Positions 53,101-64,000 of a DNA stretch of 64,000 nt are shown one piece after another. Made by a program: the position numbers and the translations under genes. A model generated the notes under the pieces. It was not told the DNA's origin, did not search any database, and was given only the letters and a program-made list of their open reading frames with translations. Positions within the stretch are counted from its first letter, which is position 1; the number at the start of each line of letters is the position of its first letter. The stretch comes from Odiellus spinosus (lineage: Eukaryota; Arthropoda; Arachnida; Opiliones; Phalangiidae), in NCBI GenBank assembly GCA_963920705.1, contig OY987240.1, forward strand, positions 4,697,426 to 4,761,425, given 5' to 3'.

Positions 53101-53257
53101 GGTCACGTGATTTCCGGTTACACAGGACATCCGCTTACACAGGAAGTGACACACACACACAGACACACACACACACACACACACAGACACACACACACAC
53201 ACACACGACCAGTGTAAAACCTCCCCCTGAACTAAAGTTCAGTCGGGGAGGTAAAAA
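50199..53257 (-). mobile_element. Second Helentron-like (HINE-type) element
   Basis: The ends match those of the copy at 28845-31631: TTTTTACCTCCCCGAC at the right, and TCGGGGAGGTTATATTTTGG then CCCAACTTGTT at the left. Internally it carries tandem copies of a roughly 670-bp segment (51590-51760 and 52262-52440 are matching parts), a repeated 245-bp piece near 51830 and 52070, and a CA microsatellite at about 53150-53205. No helicase or transposase is seen. Confidence 0.55.
52795..53000. repeat. Stem-loop module of the Helentron-like family
   Basis: This segment contains two GGGAGACGTCC-centred hairpins (GATTATA..TATAATC and ATAATATACAA..TTGTATATAAT). The homologous module at 31195-31395 has compensating differences in the second stem (ATAATATGCAA..TTGCATAATAT), so the pairing is preserved. 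Confidence 0.5.
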
Positions 53258-54300
53258 GGAGAATAATGGTTAAATACTGTTGTTATTTGGAGTATTTTAT
53301 TAAGATTTTTATTTTATTTAGATTTTTTTATTTAGATTTAATTCGATTTATTTATTTAGATTTAATTCGATTTATTTATTTAGATTTAATTAGATTTTTT
53401 ATTTAGATTTATTTTGATTTTTATTTAGATTTATTCATATAAATTGTTTATTTAGAATTTTTTTTAGATCTATTTAGATTTTTTATTCAAATTTTTATTT
53501 TTATTTAGATTTAACTTAAAAAACTATCGAGAATGCCATTTAGATTTGTTCCTCGGAGGAACTTCCATCGAGTACACCTACCCTCCTCCAAGCTCCAACG
53601 ATATTCCCTACCCCACGTGACCTCTTAAATAAAATGATTCATTTTTCTACCAAGAGGTGGCAGCGCTTACTGTAACCAACCGCGGAAAGCATTTTGGGAT
53701 TTTTACACAGCATCAGATGGCCACCCACTTTTCCACTCCATCCTACTCTCTCCTCCAAGGTTCAAATTAACCAGTTAAATCCTTAGCCTGACAAATTAAG
53801 TGGCGCCACTTCACAGCAAGCACACGAACTATAATCTCAATATTAAATGACTGGCCACTTGGCGGCAAACACTGAAACTACAATAATGTTATATTTAAAT
53901 AAAATTCGTAAATCTATTAATTTGTATAATTTTGATCGTGTTAGAAGTTTTAAAAATATTTTCTGAGATAAATATTGAAAATTAATTTAATTCAATTAAC
54001 TGCTATTCTCACTTTCGAAAAAGAAGGGTAGTAAAATCATTATTTTCTCAACCTTAAAAAAGAAGATAGGTAATAGTCAGGCAGACCCCCCCTTCTTGAA
54101 AAAGAAGGACTACCCCCTTCTCAAGCAATCTTCCCTCTTTGCTAAGGAAGGAAAATATTAAAAAAGGTAAACTCTCCTTCTGAGCCAAGTTCCTTCTTTT
54201 CAAAGAAGGGAGGGAAAAAATTCTAAGAGGGGAAGGCCCAGAGCCCTCCTAGAAAAGCCTACTTCTTCTCCTCATTTCTTTCCCTTCAGTTTCATTTTGA
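53258..54300. other. ATTTAGATTT-rich low-complexity tract and spacer
   Basis: Tandem ATTTAGATTTAATTCGATTT-like repeats occupy about 53290-53515. The remainder has GAAGAAGG/CCTTCTT inverted patches near 54010-54240 and no gene. Confidence 0.5.
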
Positions 54301-54314
54301 GGAAGGGAAGAGAC

Positions 54315-54593
54315 CAGGCTGGGAAATAAGGATTATTTTTAAACTGGACTTGTGGCCAGTAGAGCCCAAGCAGTTTAATTAAAAAACTGGACATTGGCCA
54401 GATACAATTTTTATGAGATTGACAAACTGTCATTATGACTTAGTACTATGACGTAGCTAAGAAACAAAACAAAATTTTGGAATTAACTGGCCTTGTGGCC
54501 AGTAGACCCCCAAGCATTTTTAATTTTTAAACTGGCCCAGCTAATTTTTAAACTAGACTTTTGTCCAGTAAAACCGCCTTATTTCCCAGCCTG
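54315..54593. mobile_element. Small hAT-type MITE
   Basis: The ends CAGGCTGGGAAATAAGG (54315) and its inverse (54593) are flanked by GAAGAGAC (54307-54314) and GAAGAGAG (54594-54601), a 7/8 matching 8-bp duplication. The interior has repeated ACTGG(A/C)CTTGTGGCCAGTAG units. Confidence 0.7.
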
Positions 54594-54915
54594 GAAGAGA
54601 GAGAATTTTTTCTTCCTCTTCTGAGAAGCAGAAGCGTGAGTCGGCGGTGTCGCCGTCGTCTGTGTCAAGGAAGTGGAAGTTTGTCTTCGGGAAGAAAACG
54701 CGAAATTCCCACCACTGGACTCCTGGTATCACGGTTCTTGGCCCATGGTCCAATACCAATTTGGTTTTCATTTCTTACTGTTGGCCATAAAAACCAACCG
54801 TCAATCTGCCAGAATCCGCCCTAATAAAGCGTATCGTATCTGGGTGGATTATTCCACCAGATCCGCGACGGACGATATAGCTATAACCAATTTCAGACTA
54901 AAGTAGAAACGAACC

Positions 54916-55679
54916 ACGGACCGTGTATATACCGGACGAGAATTCGCCAGCCTTCCACAGTACAAAAAACCTTCCCGAGCATTGGGCTCTGAAGCGAGAG
55001 AGAAAATAGCGGTACAAGGTCGTTTTTTTTCTTCGTGACTCTTATGTCACGTGAGAGCGAAATTTCAAAATGGCTATCCTGTTTTCGTACGTTATAATTC
55101 GTTCGCGCTTATTTTAATTTAATGTAAAAATTAGCTTTAAATTTTGGTTTGAATGAAGTTCAACTTAAATTAGGGTGTTAATATAACGCAAAAATTACGA
55201 AAAACCAGCGGTGTATGTATTCATTGTGTCAGAACAATACAGATCCAGTTAAGCCTAGGTCTAAGTATGTTATCCTAATACCGTTCATTATTATGGTTAG
55301 TTTATGCATGGATGTATAAAGAACAACGTTAGTTCTTTATACATCCATGGTTTATGAATGAAAACAAGAATACATAAACCGAGGCTTAAAGAAATTTGAC
55401 GTTCATCTCGTTAATAATCAATTTTAGGCCCATGTTTTATGTCTAGCGCTATAATAAGATATTGTAAATTTAAAATAAATACCTTTTTGACTAATAATGA
55501 TCATTGTGGAACGAATTTTTCTGCCTTTAATGTTATCTTGGATTTGCAGCGACTTAAAGACAAGCGCCATTTTGAATTTAATAAACGACCTTGTATGGTT
55601 ACTTTCTGAGCTCTATTGAGAGTCGGTGCACGGGGCAGAAAAACGCTTGCTTTTCTCGTCCGGTATATACACGGTCCGT
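54916..55679. mobile_element. MULE-like element, second family member
   Basis: The terminal inverted repeat ACGGACCGTGTATATACCGG is the same as at 37026-37998. The flanks AAACGAACC and GAACGAACG are a diverged 9-bp duplication. The right end (GGGGCAGAAAAACG, AGAGTCGG) is homologous to the left end of the other copy. A perfect 18-bp-stem hairpin (CATGGATGTATAAAGAAC) lies inside at 55306-55350. Confidence 0.75.
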
Positions 55680-55909
55680 GAACGAACGGATTTATTCATT
55701 TTAAGCTGAATAACTACACGGTATATGAAAAAAAAAAAAATTTAACACGAAAAAAATATATTAATAATTGCTATATGTGTGTAAATGCGTTTCGTTTTAA
55801 ATATAACTTTTTAACAGATAATCATTTGTGGTGCCCACCTTCATCAAAACGGAATTTGTCCAGGGAAATTAATCAATTTAGAAAGTGAACAATATGGGGG
55901 TTATGGATT

Positions 55910-57165
55910 ATATCTCCGCTCACACACATAGAAACTTTCTGAAATTAAAACATATTGTAGAGCATTTAATTATCTATCCAGTGGTACTAGCGTCATATCT
56001 GGGCCCTAACCCGTTTTAGAGTTATGAATATTAATTCACATAGGGAAATCATTTTAATCAAAAATATATGAGAGTTATTGAGGGGGGGGGGGTTTGAATT
56101 TTGGCTAATATCTCCGCTCACACACATAGGAACCTTCTGAAATTAAAACATATTGTAGAGCGTTTAATTATCTATCCAATGGTACTAGCGTCATATCTGG
56201 GCCCTAACCCGTTTTAGAGTTATTAATATTAATTCACATAGGGAAAACATTTTAATCAAAAATATATGAGAATTAATGAGGGGGTCTGCATTTTGGCTAA
56301 TATCTCCGCTCACACACATTGGAACTTTCTGAAATTAAAACTTATTGTCGGGCATTTAATTATCTATCCAATGGTACTAGCGTCATATCTGGGCCCTAAG
56401 CCCTTTTGGAGTTATTAATATTAATTCACATAGAAAAAAATCTCTACTCAAAAATATACATATAGAAAATTGTTAGGGGGGTTGGAATTACTACTAATAT
56501 CTCCGCTCACACACATAGGAACCTTCTGAAATTAAAACATATTGTTGAGCATTTAATTTTCTATCCAATGGTACTAGCGTCATATCTGGGCCCTAAGCCG
56601 TTTTAGAGTTATTAATATTAATTCACATAGGGAAAACATTTTAATCAAAAATATATGAGAATTAATGAGGGGGGTTTGCATTTTGGCTAATATCTCCGCT
56701 CACACACATAGGAACCTTCTGAAATTAAAACATATTGTTGAGCATTTAATTTTCTATCCAATGGTACTAGCGTCATATCTGGGCCCTAAGCCGTTTTAGA
56801 GTTATTAATATTAATTCACATAGGGAAAACATTTTAATCAAAAATATATGAGAATTAATGAGGGGGGTTTGCATTTTGGCTAATATCTCCGCTCACACAC
56901 ATAGGAACCTTCTGAAATTAAAACATATTGTTGAGCATTTAATTTTCTATCCAATGGTACTAGCGTCATATCTGGGCCCTAACCCGTTTTAGAGTTATTA
57001 ATATTAATTCACATAGGGAAAACATTTTAATCAAAAATATATGAGAATTAATGAGGGGGTCTGCATTTTGGCTAATATCTCCGCTCACACACATTGGAAC
57101 TTTCTGAAATTAAAACTTATTGTCGGGCATTTAATTATCTATCCAATGGTACTAGCATTCTTCGC
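55910..57165. repeat. 193-bp satellite array, about 6.5 units
   Basis: Units begin with TATCTCCGCTCACACACAT at about 55911, 56109, 56301, 56498, 56691, 56884 and 57075, giving periods of 191-198 bp. The array breaks off inside the last unit near 57160. Central units are nearly identical, which suggests recent amplification. Confidence 0.95.
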
Positions 57166-57479
57166 TCACACCAGAAGCCGATGAAACCCTCCTTTGAAGT
57201 CTACAACTCTAATGTTCCATATAGCGCTCCTCTCTGTATAGGTAAAATTCACAATTTTACGAGATCGGAGGGGTCCTACTTCATACCCCCTGTCTACAGA
57301 AAATTCGGTTCGTATGCAGAACCTCTAAAACATTTAGAAGTTCCGCTCTTAGAGGTTTTGACTTTAGAGGGTTTGCCTTTAGAGGTTTCGCCCTTTGATT
57401 TACATGAAATGCTTTGCCCCTTAATTAAGTATTTCTAAAACATCCAAGAGCACAAGTATGGGGCGCCAAACCGGCAAAA

Positions 57480-57870
57480 AATGGAAGAAATTTCTATAAA
57501 AGTATGAAAAACGTCTATAAAAGTATGAAAAACTTCTATAAAAGTATTAAAAACTTCTATAAAAGTATGAAAAACTTCTATAAAAATATTAAAAACTTCT
57601 ATAAAAGTAACAAAATTTTCTATAAAAGTATCAAACTTCTATAAAAGTATTAAACTTCTATAAAAGTATTAAACTTCTATAAAAGTATTAAACTTCTATA
57701 AAAGTATTAAACTTCTATAAAAGTATTAAACTTCTATAAAAGTATTAAACTTCTATAAAAGTATTAAACTTCTATAAAAGTATTAAACTTCTATAAAAGT
57801 ATTAAACTTCTATAAAAGTATTAAAAACTTCTATAAAAGTATCAAAAACTTCTATAAAAGTCAAGAGTCT
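57480..57870. repeat. Minisatellite with CTTCTATAAAAGTATTAAA unit
   Basis: About twenty direct copies occur, with 19-bp units in the middle and slightly longer ones at both edges. Confidence 0.9.
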
Positions 57871-58307
57871 ATAAATAAAGTATGAAATACCACCGAACCA
57901 GTCTCAGCCAGACTGTGGTGGCCGCACGGGAGGTGGTGACGCTGTCGCCCTCTCTTCTCTCTCCCTCTCCCTTTTCTCGGATAGCGTTCTTACTCTACAC
58001 TACTGCAGAAGGTACCCGGCTGTGGTAGTCTTACAGTAGATGGGGCTAACGCGGCCGTGATTCTAATTTAAATCCAGCTCGTTCGCTTCTCGGAGATCGA
58101 TAGATCGCTGCCATTTAGCCATTACTTGGGGCGCTATAGCGGCAAAGGGCGAACTTCAACTTGGTGAAAATGGCAGGGAAAAAAACCTGCATGGGGTAAT
58201 ACGCGGGATGCTACGCGAGTTTCACAAAGTTAACGTTCTTTTTTTCGCCACTAGTAAGCGTTTCGAGCGCGGGCATGCGCACAGTGGAAGAGCAAAGTGG
58301 TGTATTA
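57871..58307. other. Spacer, no gene
   Basis: GC-richer unique sequence without a supportable frame. Confidence 0.3.
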
Positions 58308-58478
58308 GCCTTTTCGATATAAAAAGGGGTAGGCAACGGGTCGTTTTCCGTCAGTATCAGGGGGTTGAACCAAACGCTATCATGCGCGTGAGCTTATGCG
58401 CAGTGATAACGTTTGGTTCAACCCCCTGTGCATGCCTGATACTGAAGGATGCCTACCCCCTTTTTATATGGAAAAGGC
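58308..58478. repeat. Long imperfect hairpin, about 75-nt arms
   Basis: GCCTTTTC..AAAAAGGGGTAGGCA at the left pairs with TGCCTACCCCCTTTTTATATGG at the right, and GGGGGTTGAACCAAACG pairs with CGTTTGGTTCAACCCCC in the middle. The loop is around GTGAGCTTA. A foldback MITE or hairpin RNA precursor are both possible. Confidence 0.6.
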
Positions 58479-58579
58479 TTTCATTATAACTACGGTAACC
58501 CAAACATTTCCCATTGTTGGCGCCGATGCACTACTGCGCATTTTACTCGCGCATGCAACTGATGTTATGTGATTTTATA

Positions 58580-59942
58580 TCCGGGTCAATCCATGTGAAT
58601 TCGACTTGATAAAAAGGGCCTAATTTTAAATTTCAACCATTATTTGTTATATAATCTACGGTTATATAAGGGAAAGAAACGTATATTTCAAGTTTTAGAT
58701 TCCAAAAAAAAAATTATTTCTCAAGTTATAATTTAAATTTTTTTGCATAAATTTGGATTTTAAATTTTCAAAATGGGTTTTCTCTAATATCTTTAGAATT
58801 AATAGAGTTAAATTAATAAAAATTCATATTATAGACGAAAAAGAGGTGCTGAATACGAATTTGATGACGAAAACACTGGGAAAACTTTACAGAACGAGAT
58901 ATTTTCAATTTTGGGGGGTCTCATATGCGACAAATTTGAGACTTGAGCGTCACCTTCAAAAATTCTGAAAATTTAATATTTTTGGCCTAACAGGCTACCT
59001 ACTTTGAATTATAAACGGGATCAATGAGAAAGTATTGTAAAGTGCAAATTTTTTTTTATTTTTCAAAATTTTAGGCTTTTATTTTGAATTAAAATATCAA
59101 TTTAACGTAATTCAAACAATTTTTTGTAACTGGCACTGCTAACCCATTTGATGTTTTTGGGCAACTACTCTAAATTAGTAATTAAGAATCGAAAAGGGAC
59201 TCAATCCCAATTTGAAGCCTAAAAAACTGGTTAAATTATATCCTCAACTACATCATAGTAATGCATATATGTATTTCTAGGATGTAGTACAAATTGGGAT
59301 CGAGTCACGTTTCGATGTTTTAATTACTAATTTAGAGTAGATTGCCCAAAAACATCAAATGGGAAGCAGTGCCAGTTACAAAAAATTGTTTGAATTACGT
59401 TAAATTGATATTTTAATTCAAAATAAAAGCCTAAAATTTTATAAATAACAAAAAAAATTTGCACTTTACAATACTTTCTCATTGGTCCCCTTTTATAATT
59501 CAAAGTAGGTAGCCTGTTAGGCCAAAAATATTAAATTTTCTGAATTTTTGAAGGTGACGCTCAAGTCTCAAATTTGTCGCATATGAGACCCCCCCAAAAT
59601 TGAAAATATCTCGTTCTGTAATTTTTCCCAGTGTTTTCGTCATCAAATGACAAATTCGTATTCAGCACCTCTTTTACGTCTATAATATGAATTTTTTATT
59701 AATTTACCTCTATTAATTCTAAAGATATTAGAGAAAACCCATTTTGAAAATTTAAAATCCAAATTTAGGCAAAAAAATTTAAAAAATTATAATCGAGAAA
59801 TAATTTTTTTTTTTCGGAATCTAAAACTTGAAATATACGTTTCTTATCCTTATATAACCGTAGATTATATAATAAATAATGGTTGAAATTTAAAATGAGG
59901 CCCTTTTTATCAAGTCGAATTCACATGGATTGACCCATCCGT
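58580..59942. repeat. 1.36 kb palindromic foldback element
   Basis: Arms of roughly 640 bp begin GGGTCAATCCATGTGAATTC and end with its inverse, meeting near 59261. Identity between the arms is high, with a few small indels. The small open frames inside read across both arms and have no known domain. Confidence 0.85.
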
Positions 59943-61334
59943 ATTTATAGGCTTTTAGCTACTATACTATTTGTTTTCGATTTATTCGGTTTGTTTGTTT
60001 GGACTAAGGTTTTATCGTGCACGGCCCGTGAGTTGTGTAATTATACCATGTTTGGGAAAATCCATTTTTGGCATTTTAATTAGTCACATGGGCTTGCTAC
60101 GTTTCGCGAAGGGAGATTTCTATACTATGGAACCTTCCCGTTGTTGTTATTCCATGATCGCTGGAAGTTGAACTACTACTTCTACATCGTTCTCAAAGCA
60201 ATACTTTTAGAATCAACACCCTTAGCGGGGGTGAAAATAATAAAAGCCACTAGTTATATCAGGAAAGTGCTAGTTCAAGCTACTGACTAGGTCTAGTCAT
60301 AAGAAAAATAATTACCATAAGTTGGACTCATCCATGGTATAAAGAGATTCAATAAATATCGCCTTACGGTGGGTTATTAATAATTAAAAGGAAAGGTTTC
60401 AGATTAATGACCTAGAAACTTAATTTAGAAATTAAAATATAAGACCCAAAAGTTTTGTTATATATCCGACTCCTGTATAGGATTCGCCCCAACGACTCGC
60501 AGGCGGAAACTTCGTGGTTACTCTCCCTCGAATCCTGTACGTAGGTCGTAATGGGAAAATAAAAAAACTTGGTTCTTTAATTGTAATATCTCGCTAAAAA
60601 ATGGTTCCATTATCCTTTTCTGGGATAAAAAAGGCTTACTTTAGGGTAAATCTTTCCCAAATCACCCGGTGCCTCCCACGGCACCGATTTTGATTTTGTT
60701 TAAACTTTAACCACTTGAAATATAGACCTTTTGAGTGGGAAAGCCAAGTTTTTAGCTCAAAACATTTAGTTTTTTGAAAGATACAATTTTTTGAAAAAAC
60801 CTTGGCGATTTTGAGCGAAGATATCTGAAGTTGGGTTAAAGTGACACACTCCCAATTTTTTCTCTAGTTTATGTTAGTGGTAGAGACCACTTTGCGCCTG
60901 CGTAAACGTTCGAAAATGGTTCCCTTTATTTTTATAAAATCCGGTAAAGGTGTCGTAAAATCTCGCAAATCCGATAAATAGATTATCTTCAGCAGTCCCT
61001 CAACCATCGAAAAAACATTCTGGCTTTAGAAAAAACTGCCCTTATAGGATAAAATGAATCGTAGGAGAAGGAAAAAATGACAAAAAAATCCTGGGAATTG
61101 TACTTTCGAAGCTAAGAGGCCTCGAATTTGGCATTTTTGGAAAAATCTCAAAAACATGGATACTAATTGTAGCTTTTTTGGCCAGGTAGGACACTAAAAT
61201 AAAAAATAATTTTAATACCATCTGAAAGCAGAGGTTTCAGTCTATAACATATCGAAATTTCATTTTGTATTTCCAACTCCTTCGTGGTCAAACGTTAAGA
61301 AGAAATTGACAGAATCTGAAGGATTTTACAAATA
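59943..61334. other. Gene-poor stretch
   Basis: No supportable gene. Short open frames at 59971-60171 lack recognisable features. Confidence 0.35.
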
Positions 61335-61783
61335 ATGTCAGAAAACGCCGAAAGTTTTCGCGATTTGTTCTGTTTTACAGACAATAAATTAACCGCAGAC
61401 CAATTTTTGGATTTGTTTTCTAACATAGAATTTGCTGATGAAGGCAGCAACACATATAATAGAGAATGTAATGCATATGCGTATTTTAGAGAATACGTTT
61501 TGCAGTGCGATTTGAATTCTACGGCTTATCCAGACGAAGGAAAGAATTTGGTTTATGTCTCCGACATATTATTTTTTCAACTGGGACTGATTGTGTTCCA
61601 CCGATGGGCTTTGATAATACACCGACGATTGGATTTTTGGATCCTGGAAGTGCAGGGAAGTATCCAAAGGCGAATACATGTGCACCCAAGCTACTACTTC
61701 CAACGATGCACGAATCGTTCGAAGAATTTGAAACATTTATGAACGAGGGAATAAAAAATTGTGTCGGTTTTGGAATGCCGTAA
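61335..61783 (+). pseudogene. HECT-type ubiquitin ligase C-terminal fragment, frameshifted
   Basis: ATG 61335 opens a frame that leaves the family pattern at a T-run near 61568-61578. The other frame continues (STGTDCVPPMGF, then YPKANTCAPKLLLP, EEFETFMNEGI, FGMP) to the stop at 61781-61783. The TGxxxVPxxGF and PKAxTCxxxLxLP motifs match the C-lobe of HECT ligases, where the Cys accepts ubiquitin. The N-lobe is absent, and the fragment is non-functional. Confidence 0.65.
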
Positions 61784-62064
61784 GCCAACTTAACGCTGCT
61801 TTTTACATTAACAAATACCTACAAATGAAAAAAGTGTATTTTTTTGAACCAAGCATTTGATTAAAGGCAATCATTTTTTTGGAAACATGGTCCAATATAA
61901 AATATACGTGTGTATATAGTAAGGTAATATTCAAATTTTACGTAACTAGAAATGGAAGTGCGACTGTGCGATAACTCTAAAAGTTCAATTAAAGTGAGTA
62001 TATCTTCTTTAACGGTTTTTAAAGAAGATCCCCATCATTTTTAGTTAAACCATTAGTATAGCAC

Positions 62065-62703
62065 GAGGGGTAACTCACTATGATAAATTTTGTACACCTG
62101 GTTAGTGATTCCTAAATGATTACCTTGATTACGATTGATACCTGTATTTTAACGTTGATTACCATAAGATTATTAGTGATTACCATAAGATTATTGGTGA
62201 TTACCATAAGATTATTGGTGATTACCATAAGATTATTGGTGATTACCATAAGATTAGTCGTGATTACCATAAGATTAGTCGTGATTACCATAAGATTATT
62301 GGTGATTACCATAAGATTAGTGGTGATTACCATAAGATTATTGGTGATTACCATAAGATTATTGGTGATTACCGATGATTATTGGTGATTACCATAAGAT
62401 TATTGGTGATTACCGATGATTATTGGTGATTACCGATGATTATTGGTGATTACCGATGATTATTGGTGATTACCATAAGATTAGTGGTGATTACCATAAG
62501 ATTAGTGGTGATTACCATAAGATTAGTGGTGATTACCATAAGATTATTGGTGATTACCGATGATTATTGGTGATTACCGATGGTTATTGGTGATTACCGA
62601 TGGTTATTGGTGATTACCGAAGTTTATCGGTGATTTCGGAATTCAAATAATTAATTACTCAATCGTTTGTACACCTGATTACTAGAGTGAGTAGCCTTTC
62701 GGT
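62065..62703. repeat. MITE-like ends enclosing an expanded minisatellite
   Basis: The left end CGAGGGGTAACTCACT with TTTGTACACCTGG and the right end TTGTACACCTGATT..AGTGAGTAGCC are inverted, related to the MITEs at 28295 and 36639. Between them (62104-62640) are about 25 direct copies of GATTACCATAAGATTATTGGT and a shorter GATTACCGATGATTATTGGT variant. Confidence 0.7.
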
Positions 62704-63239
62704 ATAGGGTAGAAGAAAAAAATACAATAACCAAAAGCCGACGTGGAAAAAAATTTAAACCTTGTCCACACTAAAACCGAAAATATTCTCTTTGAAATCA
62801 AAATTGAAATTAATTTATTTTTGGGGATGCATAGGTTAAAATGAATGGACAGTATACATAGTAAGGCAAGATTTATATTTTAAGTGACTAGAAAAAGAGG
62901 AAAATAATAAGTGATATGTCACATAACAAGATCAGTTAAGGTTATTATGACAATTTCAATAATTAGTCTTAGTATTAGATTCAGTTTCGCAAATTGATAA
63001 TAAGATTTTTACCACGAACATTTGGTGGCAACCCTGCAATTTGGATGGTAAGACGTTTACTTTTCCCCAATTTCAAGAAACGCGTTTATTACGCTTTGCC
63101 CATAAGGTTTTCGAAGCGAATAACAGATAGACACAAACACACTATGGTTGTAATACATAGTTCACTCGGAGAGTGGGATTTCACTTGAAAATATTCAAAA
63201 CGATTCTTCCGTTTTAATTATTACGTTTGGAAAGTTACC
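62704..63239. other. Spacer, no gene
   Basis: Nothing recognisable is seen. Confidence 0.3.
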
Positions 63240-63662
63240 TTAATAATTTTCTTCGATATTAATTATATGTTCGTTTATAAAGTTTACGACGAAAGCGAAA
63301 TGACTGATACCGTGATTTCCGTCATCTTGAAGAGGATCCAAATTATTTTGTAGTTGGGCGTAAGTATTATTTGATAAAATAAATTGGCATTCTTGAATTA
63401 CGACATTATTATCCGATTCTATAGGAATTTCTTCGAACAATGGTTCTTCTGTTCCATACATTTCTCGATCGCATTCAAACGTTTGGTTCAATTTTCAATT
63501 TTTCAATTTTATTTAAGGCATTCAGTACACGTTTTATGTATACAATTTCATCTGTTGGCGTAAGTCTAAAAAGACTTTTTCGCCATTTCTCTCGACATCG
63601 TTCTAATTGATTATATTTATCTAGATCTTCCTATTTATTATATATTGGTTGAATTACTAGTT
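63240..63662 (-). other. Possible decayed coding remnants downstream of the LINE fragment
   Basis: An 83-residue frame (63491-63240, Asn/Glu-rich) and an adjacent helical, charged stretch (about 63640-63500) have coding-like composition but no domain that I recognise. They may be unrelated remnants. Confidence 0.25.
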
Positions 63663-64000
63663 TTATCTTATTACGAATTTTTTGGCTTCTTTTTTAAATT
63701 GACTAAGCGATTTTATATCTTTTTTTGAAATAAATTTATTATATAGTTTTACCCCAGAGTAGAAGATTGAGTTACTTTTTTTGGTTGTTTTTATCGCGGG
63801 AGTTGTTATTATTGTTTTTTGACGGGTTTCTCTTTTAGATCTCGGTATTAAATTAAACAAGTTATTTTTCTTATTGTTTATAGATTTATAGATGAATGTT
63901 AGACTGCAATACTCATATATTTGAAATATGTTTAATATTTTTAGCTTTTCAAAGAGGGGTTTTGTTGTTTCAAGATAAGTTTTATTACATATTGATCGTA
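63663..64000 (-). pseudogene. C-terminal end of a non-LTR retrotransposon reverse transcriptase
   Basis: A continuous minus-strand frame enters from beyond the window edge and stops at 63663. Its pattern (NKTYLETTKPLFEKLKIL, then TFIYKSINN, then SIFYSGVKLYN and LSQFKKEAKKF) is the typical C-terminal tail of Jockey/CR1-like LINE ORF2 proteins, after the polymerase domain. Only this fragment is visible, so activity cannot be judged. Confidence 0.7.

Noticed and set aside
53085..53273. Frame with TH repeats
   Set aside because: It is a CA microsatellite translation.
57094..57438. 114-residue frame starting in the satellite
   Set aside because: It begins inside the 193-bp satellite and has no recognisable domain.
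58753..58968. 71-residue frame inside the 1.36 kb palindrome
   Set aside because: It has no domain, and the matching region in the other arm does not keep it open.
62112..62388. Repetitive frames on both strands in the 21-bp minisatellite
   Set aside because: A unit length divisible by three keeps frames open by chance on both strands.

Overview
This is an AT-rich animal nuclear locus, most likely from an arthropod. It has GT-AG introns, many DNA transposons, satellites and a non-LTR retrotransposon tail. Arthropod-type TTAGG pentamer runs occur near 3979, 35200, 36450 and 50245. I cannot name the species and see no intact ordinary host gene.

The left 34 kb is dominated by two integrated Polinton/Maverick (adintovirus-type) elements. 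Polinton 1 runs from before 390 to about 20.9 kb. Its plus-strand early side holds a small two-intron gene, a protein-primed DNA polymerase B (broken), a BIR-domain protein, a small PPP1R15/GADD34-like protein, a packaging ATPase with an intron inside its Walker A motif, a basic core-like protein and a 264-residue protein. Its minus-strand side holds an adenain-type protease, a DDE integrase, an unknown protein, a capsid-type protein with one in-frame stop, a basic GG-motif protein and a 956-residue modular structural protein. A tRNA-like hairpin sits just upstream of this late block. A 5.97 kb head-to-head palindrome of an IS4EU/ISL2EU-like transposon (8123-14091) has landed in the protease gene, and a MULE-like insertion lies in the polymerase gene.

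Polinton 2 (about 23.75-34.39 kb) lies in the opposite orientation and is a truncated relative. It keeps BIR, the PPP1R15-like gene, the ATPase (without the intron), the basic protein, the 264-like gene, a small membrane protein, the protease and the integrase. It has no polymerase or capsid genes. Its 264-like gene is split by a 6.67 kb hAT transposon with a perfect 8-bp target duplication, and that hAT carries a nested Helentron-like repeat with a 21-residue-repeat ORF.

From 34.4 kb to 64 kb the window is a graveyard of repeats: non-autonomous hAT and MULE-like elements, foldbacks, a degenerate BED/hAT transposase gene (43.1-45.7 kb), a Myb/Zeste-like fragment, minisatellites, a 193-bp satellite, a 1.36 kb palindrome, a HECT ligase fragment and a LINE reverse-transcriptase tail at the right edge.

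The most interesting system is the BIR plus PPP1R15-like gene pair, kept in the same order in both Polintons. One partner looks anti-apoptotic and the other looks able to recruit PP1 to eIF2-alpha, which would counter host translational shut-off. All functional statements rest on motif reading by eye; no search or alignment program was run.
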